The translations under genes and the position numbers were made by a program. The notes under the pieces were generated by a model, which made no database searches, was not told where the DNA came from, and saw only the letters and a list, made by a program, of their open reading frames with translations. A stretch of DNA of 37,558 bases. Source: an uncultured Clostridia bacterium (GTDB taxonomy: Bacteria > Bacillota > Clostridia > Christensenellales > Borkfalkiaceae). Every line of letters begins with the position of its first letter. Positions within the stretch are counted from its first letter, which is position 1. Below are positions 32,820 to 37,558 of this stretch, one piece after another. The stretch is from assembly GCA_947589285.1 (NCBI GenBank), contig CANPZV010000009.1, positions 1-37,558 of the forward strand, given 5' to 3'.

Positions 32820-33380
32820 TCAGAAGAGGGCGGCGACGGCCGCGGGTGCGGTGGGTTCCGTCACGATGGGAAGATAGTTGAGCGGAGGGACGGCGTTCAC
32901 CAAGATCATGGAGATCAGAAGCCCGAGGATCGCGTAGAACTCGATCATCGCGGGATAGAGAATGAGCTTGCCGCCGAGGGATTCCTGCTTGCCGACCGCA
33001 TAGATGCAGTTGACGGCGGATCTGCCCTGGCAGATACCCGTGAAGAGACCCGAGACCGTCATGGGAAGGACGGCCCCGAAGATCGACCAGCCCTCGGCGA
33101 CCATGCCGCCCGCGCCTGCGACCGCCTCGGTCGCGACGAGAGCTTCCTGAATGCTGCCGAGCTGGTTGGAAGCAATGAGTGCGACAATGAAGCCGTAGAT
33201 GCCCTGCGTTGCGGGGAGAAGGACAAGCACCATGACTTTGCCGAAGAGCTTGGGATTCTCCGAGAGAACGCCTGCCGCCGCCGTACCCGTCTTGTAAAGA
33301 CCGATCGCCGAACCCACGCCGCAGAGAAGGACGCAGAGCGCGATGCCGATCATTGCAATGACATAACCTGTTGTAAACAT
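32820..33380 (-). CDS. ntpK: V-type ATPase proteolipid subunit K, sodium-type
   Basis: The rotor-ring subunit, four membrane helices in two hairpins, 186 residues. Compared with E. hirae NtpK (156 residues), the Na ligands are all present: Leu55, Thr58 and Gln59 in LLPATQGIYGF, Gln118 in GLFTGICQGR and the essential Glu147 in PAMIEFYAILGLL; Tyr62 also matches. This predicts Na+ transport. The loop between hairpins is longer and there is a Pro/Ala-rich C-tail. GGAGG stands before the ATG. Confidence 0.96.
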   Translation of the reverse strand: MFTTGYVIAMIGIALCVLLCGVGSAIGLYKTGTAAAGVLSENPKLFGKVMVLVLLPATQGIYGFIVALIASNQLGSIQEALVATEAVAGAGGMVAEGWSIFGAVLPMTVSGLFTGICQGRSAVNCIYAVGKQESLGGKLILYPAMIEFYAILGLLISMILVNAVPPLNYLPIVTEPTAPAAVAALF

Positions 33381-33449
33381 ATTGACCTCCGAATAGAATT
33401 CGTTTTTGCCTTGATTTGAAATGGTCTCTTACCCGCGCGGGGTTCCCGC

Positions 33450-35450
33450 TCAGGCCGAGACGCTGATATGCTTCTTCTTGGAGCCGAGGGGGGTGAACAG
33501 CTCCCCTTCCCCCTCAAAGAACTTGCCGTAGAATTCCACATATTGCAATCTTGCGTCGTGGATGTAGGCACTCAGAAGCCCCATCGCGAGGTTGAAGATG
33601 TGCCCGACGACCATGAGGATGACGCCGAGGATCGCGAGAGCGAAATTGCCGCCGACGATAAAGTAGAGCGCGTAGTGGGAGACGAGCTGGGCGATGACCG
33701 CGCCCGAGAGCATGAGGCCGTACAGCCTCGCATAGCTCAAAACGTCCGACGCGTAGTTGATGATGCCGTAGAGCGACCCGAAGCCCTTTGTGAACTTGCC
33801 GATGAACTTTTCGTGCCTGCCCGCCGTCAGGGCCGCCAATGCGACGCCGACGACCGCCATGATCCCGCCGACGATCTTGAACTGCGGGACGTTGAACTCA
33901 TCCACAAAGCCGCAGACGGCGAGGAGCGCGCCGAGGGAGAACACGGCCCAGGTAAGCCCGTCGCATACGCCGTCGAAGACGCGCCCCTTGCGCCAATGCT
34001 GCCACGCCTTGCAGAGATACCCCGCAAAGAGCTGGATGATGCCGAGGATCATGCTGATGATGAGAATGGCGGGGATCGAGATCCCGATGAAGGTCCACGA
34101 CGAGGGACGGGCCGCGGCGTGCGCCCCGGGGAGTTCTACGCCGAGATCGGGCATCGAAACGCCCAAATCGGGCATGACCGTATAGGGCAAGATCTGGATC
34201 CCGAAGAGGGAATTAAATAAAAATCCCCAGATAAAGGCGAAGATCCCGCCGATCGCAAACACGCCCGCGAGGGACTTGATGCCCCCCTCCTTTCTGCGGT
34301 TCTTGAAATATAAAAATCCGCCGCCGAGCATCATGAGAAGCCCGTAGCCGACGTCCCCCATGATGAACCCCAAAAAGACGGAGTAGAAGAAGGACATGAC
34401 GGTATTCGGGTCGAACTCTCTCGCGTTCGGCGCGGAGTACATGTTGGTGATGGTCTCGAAGTTGCGCACGACCTCGTTGTTCGTTGCAAGGGTCGGCACA
34501 AATTCATCCTCTTTGGGATCGGAAAACTCGTAGAAGAGGGGCAAGCTCTTCGCGTCGAGGGCGGCTTTGACCTTCTCCTCCTCATCGGCGGGCAAAAACG
34601 CCTCCAAAAAGAAGGTGTGGGCAGAGCAGAGCATTTTCTCGGAGGCTTCGGCCTTTTCAAGCTCGAAACCGACGAAGTCGCAATAGATCTTGAAGTTCTT
34701 CAGCTCCTCGGAAAGCCCGAAGAGGGTCTCTTCGGCGGCCTTCCCCCTTTCCTCGGCGACGGAGACAGCCTTGCGGAGGGAGAAGAGCTGTTCTTCCCCC
34801 GTCATCTCCCCCGTATAGGGGCAGGCGGCAAACCCGCAGGAGGACAGGAAGTTCTCGAGCGCGGGCGCGACGCTCCTGTGGGCGACGGCGCAGACGGCCA
34901 CCCCCTCTTCGGCGGGGACGGCCTCACAGGCGATGAGCGGCTGTTCCTCCAAAGCGGGCGCGGCGTTCTCCCATGCGGAGGCGGGGACGATCCCCAGCCG
35001 CACGACGAAATTTTTGGTGTCATGATAGGAGGAAAAGGGCCTTTGGATCGCGGCATAGGGCAGGGCGGCCGCGACCGCGCGGCCAAGGCGCACCCCCTCC
35101 GCCTGTGCGGAGACGATCTCGTCGAGGGCGGCGGCGGTAAGCTCCGCAATGCGGTCGGCGCGGGGACGGAACTCCCCCGCGGCCATGAATTCGGCATAGC
35201 CGACCTCAAACCCGTCCTTTACGATCTCCCTCTTCTCCTCTTTTGCCCGCCGCTCGGCATAGCCCGTCAGGGTCTCGAGCGTCGATTCGAGGCGGGAAAG
35301 GTACTCCCTCAGCTCCCCTGCGGAGTCTGAGGGGACGGCCCCCTCGCTCTCCCTGATCTCGACGGCATGCGTGCGCTCAAGCGTGTTCAGGATGTCGTCA
35401 CGGTCGTAGGAGAGCGCGGCAAGATTCAGTTTTCGCATCTTTGCGATCAC
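33450..35450 (-). CDS. ntpI: V-type ATPase subunit I (a-type stator)
   Basis: The large membrane stator subunit that carries the ion half-channels, 666 residues. The soluble N-terminal half (1-350, helices and two small domains) is followed by about seven or eight membrane helices, with the typical segments TVMSFFYSVFLGFIMGDVGYGLLM, KFIGKFTKGFGSLYGIINYASDVLSYARLYGLMLSGAVI (carrying the conserved Arg) and MVVGHIFNLAMGLLSAYIHDARLQYVEFYGKFF at the end. The start is a GTG overlapping the upstream TGA, with GGAGG eight bases before it. Confidence 0.96.
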   Translation of the reverse strand: MIAKMRKLNLAALSYDRDDILNTLERTHAVEIRESEGAVPSDSAGELREYLSRLESTLETLTGYAERRAKEEKREIVKDGFEVGYAEFMAAGEFRPRADRIAELTAAALDEIVSAQAEGVRLGRAVAAALPYAAIQRPFSSYHDTKNFVVRLGIVPASAWENAAPALEEQPLIACEAVPAEEGVAVCAVAHRSVAPALENFLSSCGFAACPYTGEMTGEEQLFSLRKAVSVAEERGKAAEETLFGLSEELKNFKIYCDFVGFELEKAEASEKMLCSAHTFFLEAFLPADEEEKVKAALDAKSLPLFYEFSDPKEDEFVPTLATNNEVVRNFETITNMYSAPNAREFDPNTVMSFFYSVFLGFIMGDVGYGLLMMLGGGFLYFKNRRKEGGIKSLAGVFAIGGIFAFIWGFLFNSLFGIQILPYTVMPDLGVSMPDLGVELPGAHAAARPSSWTFIGISIPAILIISMILGIIQLFAGYLCKAWQHWRKGRVFDGVCDGLTWAVFSLGALLAVCGFVDEFNVPQFKIVGGIMAVVGVALAALTAGRHEKFIGKFTKGFGSLYGIINYASDVLSYARLYGLMLSGAVIAQLVSHYALYFIVGGNFALAILGVILMVVGHIFNLAMGLLSAYIHDARLQYVEFYGKFFEGEGELFTPLGSKKKHISVSA

Positions 35451-35761
35451 TTCGTTATCCTCCCGACGATCTCGGCGACCTGCGGCTCCACATGCTCTAA
35501 AATGCCGTCGGCATACGCTTTCGCGTCCTGCTCGGCGGCAGAAATGGCCTTTTGGTAGGCCTCTTCAGCCTCCCGCGCGGCAGACGTGAGGATCTCCTCC
35601 GCACGCTTCGCCGCAAGGGCCTCCGTTCCCTTGGAGATCTCCATTGCCCTCTTTTCGGCGTCGGTGACGATCGCGGCAGCCTGCTCCTGCGCCTCTGTAA
35701 GGATAGAGAGAGCCTCTGCTTCCGCTTCGGAGATCATATCGAGAATGTTTTTTTCTTCCAT
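35447..35761 (-). CDS. ntpF: V-type ATPase subunit G/H (ntpF, peripheral stalk)
   Basis: A 104-residue, almost wholly helical coiled-coil protein rich in Ala and Glu (EAEAEALSILTEAQEQAAAI, KRAEEILTSAAREAEEA), as expected for the stalk subunit that pairs with subunit E. It is first in the operon, the place of ntpF in E. hirae. The ATG at 35761 is preferred over that at 35779 because GGAG and GGTGG lie before it, and the earlier ATG has no ribosome site. Confidence 0.85.
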   Translation of the reverse strand: MEEKNILDMISEAEAEALSILTEAQEQAAAIVTDAEKRAMEISKGTEALAAKRAEEILTSAAREAEEAYQKAISAAEQDAKAYADGILEHVEPQVAEIVGRITK

Positions 35762-35797
35762 ACCGTCCACCCGCTCCATGGGAAATTGTCATTCAAT

Positions 35798-35826
35798 ATT
35801 GTAGTCTCATTTCTTTGAGATGTCAA
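35798..35826 (-). promoter_or_regulatory. Sigma-A promoter of the V-ATPase operon
   Basis: TTGACA (35821-35826), 17 bases, TACAAT (35798-35803) on the minus strand; start near 35791, leader about 30 bases. The spacer is almost entirely an inverted repeat, TCTCA-AAGAAA-TGAGA, which could be an operator. Confidence 0.9.
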
Positions 35827-35837
35827 GCGGTAAATGG

Positions 35838-37271
35838 TCAGATTTCCGAATTTCCGACGCGCATCGCCTTTTTTGCGCCGAACGCTGTCTCCCCCTGCTT
35901 CCCGAGGGATCTTTTCCGCATGGCGGAGAATAGGAAGAGAAGAGCAACGGCGGCAGTCAGGGCCTCCGCGATCGGGAATGCCCACCAGACGACCTCTGCC
36001 GCGCGGGCGGAAAGGGTAAACAGCCACACGGCGGGGAACACAAAGACGGCGAGGCGGAGCAGGGAGATGACGAGCGGGGCAAGCGCGTACCCGAGGGCCT
36101 GCAATACGCCCTGCACGGCGATGCTCAGCCCCATGAAGAGATATCCGACGCTTGCGATGCGGATGGCGGCGACTACGACAGCGATGATCTCCTGCCCGTC
36201 TGTTCCGCTCGCCATGCCGAAGATCCCCGCAAGAGGCGAAGCAAGTCCCTCAAACAGAGCCATGATGAGCGCGGCAACAATGAGCGTATTGACGATCCCC
36301 CACTTGATGCAGGCGCGGGAGCGTTCCCTGTCCCCCCTTCCGTAATTATAGGAGAGGACGGAAATAATGGTATTGGAGAGGCCGAAGCAGGCAAAGAGCG
36401 CGAACTGCATGATCTTATAATAGATGCCGAAGCTCCCCTGAATGACGTCCGCATGTTCGGCCGTTCCGAGAATGAGATTGACGCCGAGCATCATCACCGA
36501 CAGAAGCCCCTGCATCAATGCGGCAGAGAAGCCGATATGGTAGATCTCCCCGATGATCTTTCCGCTCGGGAGGATGTTTTTCCATGCGTTGTGAAGTTCT
36601 CGGTTGAAAAAATAATGGAAGAACATCGCAACGAGCATGGACAGGACTTGCCCGATGACGGTCGCCCACGCCGCCCCTGCGACGCCCCAGCCGAGAGGAT
36701 AGATGAAGATGTAGTCGAGAATGATGTTCGCCGCCGCACCCGAGACCTGCGCGATCGTGGAAAAGAGCGTCTTGCCCGTACTCTGCAGAAACCGCTCATA
36801 GATAGTAAAGCCGATCGCACCGAGCGAACAGGTCGTGCAGATCGTGAGATACTGCGTTCCGATCTCCGTCACCCGTTCATCTCCCTGCGCCTGCATGGCG
36901 ATGAAGGGCCGAGCCAAGAAGAGGCCGAAGAGCAGAAAGACGGCATAGATCACAAGGCCGAGGAAGATGCCGTTGCCGACCGTCCTGTCCGCCTTTTCGC
37001 GGTTGCCCTCGCCCAGCGATTTCGACAGGAGGGCGTTAATGCCGACGCCCGTCCCGACGCCGATGGCAATGATGAGGAGCTGAATGGGAAAGGCGAAGGT
37101 GAGCGCGAGATTCCCCGCGACGCCCTCCTCCCCCATGTTGATGACGAAGGCCGTATCCACGATGTTGTAGATGGCCTGCAAGATCATGGACACGATCATA
37201 GGAAGGCCCATTTTCCAGATCAGACCGCAGACGGACCCTGCTGACATTTTATTTGTCTTGTTTTCTTCCAT
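35838..37271 (-). CDS. MATE-family multidrug/cation exporter
   Basis: A 477-residue membrane exporter with about twelve helices in two similar halves. Each half shows the MATE pattern: GLIWKMGLPMIVSMILQAIYNIVDTAFVINMGEE-like start (helix 1, with the family Asn/Asp turn) and, in the second half, IYHIGFSAALMQGLLSVMMLGVN. Family members expel drugs or organic cations using Na+ or H+. The start at 37271 has AAGGAG seven bases upstream. An attenuator lies in its leader. No regulator gene is adjacent, and the substrate is unknown. The Na+ gradient of the downstream V-ATPase could drive it (inference). Confidence 0.93.
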   Translation of the reverse strand: MEENKTNKMSAGSVCGLIWKMGLPMIVSMILQAIYNIVDTAFVINMGEEGVAGNLALTFAFPIQLLIIAIGVGTGVGINALLSKSLGEGNREKADRTVGNGIFLGLVIYAVFLLFGLFLARPFIAMQAQGDERVTEIGTQYLTICTTCSLGAIGFTIYERFLQSTGKTLFSTIAQVSGAAANIILDYIFIYPLGWGVAGAAWATVIGQVLSMLVAMFFHYFFNRELHNAWKNILPSGKIIGEIYHIGFSAALMQGLLSVMMLGVNLILGTAEHADVIQGSFGIYYKIMQFALFACFGLSNTIISVLSYNYGRGDRERSRACIKWGIVNTLIVAALIMALFEGLASPLAGIFGMASGTDGQEIIAVVVAAIRIASVGYLFMGLSIAVQGVLQALGYALAPLVISLLRLAVFVFPAVWLFTLSARAAEVVWWAFPIAEALTAAVALLFLFSAMRKRSLGKQGETAFGAKKAMRVGNSEI

Positions 37272-37289
37272 AATAAACTCCTTTTGCAC

Positions 37290-37323
37290 AAAAAAAGGGC
37301 GCAGATCCAATCGGATTTACGCC
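37290..37323 (-). terminator. Attenuator in the MATE gene leader
   Basis: An 11-position stem GGCGTAAATCC (37313-37323) with GGATCTGCGCC (37298-37308), loop GATT, one mismatch and one G-T pair, followed by CTTTTTTT. It lies between the promoter and the ribosome site of the MATE gene, so it should stop most transcripts unless it is prevented from forming. Confidence 0.85.
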
Positions 37324-37340
37324 TCTTGCGAGCAACACAT
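37317..37340 (-). CDS. Possible 7-codon leader peptide of the MATE gene
   Basis: The frame ATG to TAA encodes MCCSQEA. Its ATG lies about three bases after the predicted start of transcription, so it would be read as a near-leaderless message; there is no Shine-Dalgarno sequence. Its last codons and stop lie in the 5' arm of the attenuator, so a ribosome paused at its end would block the terminator. This is seen in position only; translation is unproven. Confidence 0.35.
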   Translation of the reverse strand: MCCSQEA

Positions 37341-37349
37341 TGTATCTGA

Positions 37350-37378
37350 ATTATATGCTTCAAATCAAAATTTGTCAA
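37350..37378 (-). promoter_or_regulatory. Sigma-A promoter of the MATE gene
   Basis: TTGACA (37373-37378), 17 bases, TATAAT (37350-37355) on the minus strand; start near 37343, leader about 72 bases. Confidence 0.93.
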
Positions 37379-37424
37379 CTGAAAACCGCCCCGCCGCGGG
37401 AAAGAAAATTTGAATTTTTTTCGA

Positions 37425-37558
37425 ATGGGAAGGCCATGGCAAGCGAGAAAGGCTCCCCGCGCGCCATTCAGAATGACGCGGGATCCCCCCGCTGCCCCTA
37501 TTAGGGGAAGTCCCCCGCAGGGGGTAAGCTCTTGCCCACCCCTCGAGGGGTGGGTGTC
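37425..37558. repeat. Intergenic repeats at the window end
   Basis: Contains CATTCAGAATGACGCGGG, the inverted-repeat phrase CCCCTATTAGGGG (as near 380 and 11135), a CCCCCGCAGGGGG palindrome and the CCCACCCCTCGAGGGGTGGG palindrome. These are relatives of the other intergenic repeats. No gene is seen up to the end. Confidence 0.75.

Noticed and set aside
1..37558. tRNA, rRNA, insertion sequence, prophage, defence system or biosynthetic gene cluster
   Set aside because: No tRNA cloverleaf signature, transposase, integrase, phage structural gene, nuclease/toxin pair or modular synthase was recognised.

Overview
The window looks like chromosomal core sequence of a GC-rich, probably spore-forming member of the Clostridia, most likely an uncultured gut-type lineage. 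The evidence is lysine synthesis through LL-diaminopimelate aminotransferase (DapL), a T-box-controlled thrS, a YtxC-like sporulation gene next to thrS, an infC-rpmI-rplT operon, an Enterococcus-hirae-like V-type ATPase operon, and clean TTGACA/TATAAT promoters with strong AGGAGG ribosome sites. Genus or family cannot be settled from this sequence. No phage, insertion sequence, CRISPR array, tRNA or rRNA was seen.

Layout. 1-423: three tandem copies of a 137-bp intergenic repeat. 424-8942 (minus strand): one long transcription unit from a promoter at 8913-8942, purA-dapF-pyrG-dapL-malQ-mscL-YbjN-like, ended by a terminator at 1184-1212, then a degenerate nitrilase-fold gene. 9058-10834 (plus): a NUDIX hydrolase with a zinc ribbon, followed by the RNA ligase rtcB. 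10835-11286: repeats and hairpins. 11287-14158 (minus): infC-rpmI-rplT, a terminator, then an SpoU-family methyltransferase and yebC. 14241-17227 (minus): ytxC-like gene and thrS, with a T-box leader between them. 17296-19787 (plus): leuS. 19878-23679 (minus): ECF transporter S component, coaX, hom, then a RimK-like ATP-grasp gene. 23789-23998: a tiny Cys-rich hydrophobic protein. 24001-24508: a hairpin-rich repeat cluster. 24509-25510 (minus): a two-domain NUDIX protein. 25599-26773 (plus): an HPr-like protein, a DUF4364 protein and a TSCPD protein. 26815-35826 (minus): nine V-ATPase genes in the order ntpF-I-K-E-C-G-A-B-D, with about 400 bp of repeats inserted before ntpD. 35838-37378 (minus): a MATE exporter behind an attenuator. 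37380-37558: more repeats.

How the genes work together. Most genes are housekeeping: nucleotide synthesis (purA, pyrG), lysine/peptidoglycan precursor (dapL, dapF), threonine/methionine precursor (hom), coenzyme A (coaX, probably with its vitamin transporter), translation (infC, rpmI, rplT, thrS, leuS, SpoU methyltransferase) and membrane energetics (V-ATPase). The V-ATPase proteolipid keeps every residue of the E. hirae sodium site, so the enzyme probably moves sodium.

I found no obvious new multi-gene system such as a defence island. The most promising observations are regulatory: an unclassified, attenuator-like leader before the ECF transporter/coaX operon; a MATE-gene leader in which a 7-codon near-leaderless ORF runs into the terminator stem; three genes whose start codon directly abuts a hairpin or terminator; and a family of hairpin-rich intergenic repeats, one cluster of which separates ntpD from its operon. 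Two proteins look like catalytically dead versions of known folds: the nitrilase-like protein and the HPr-like protein.
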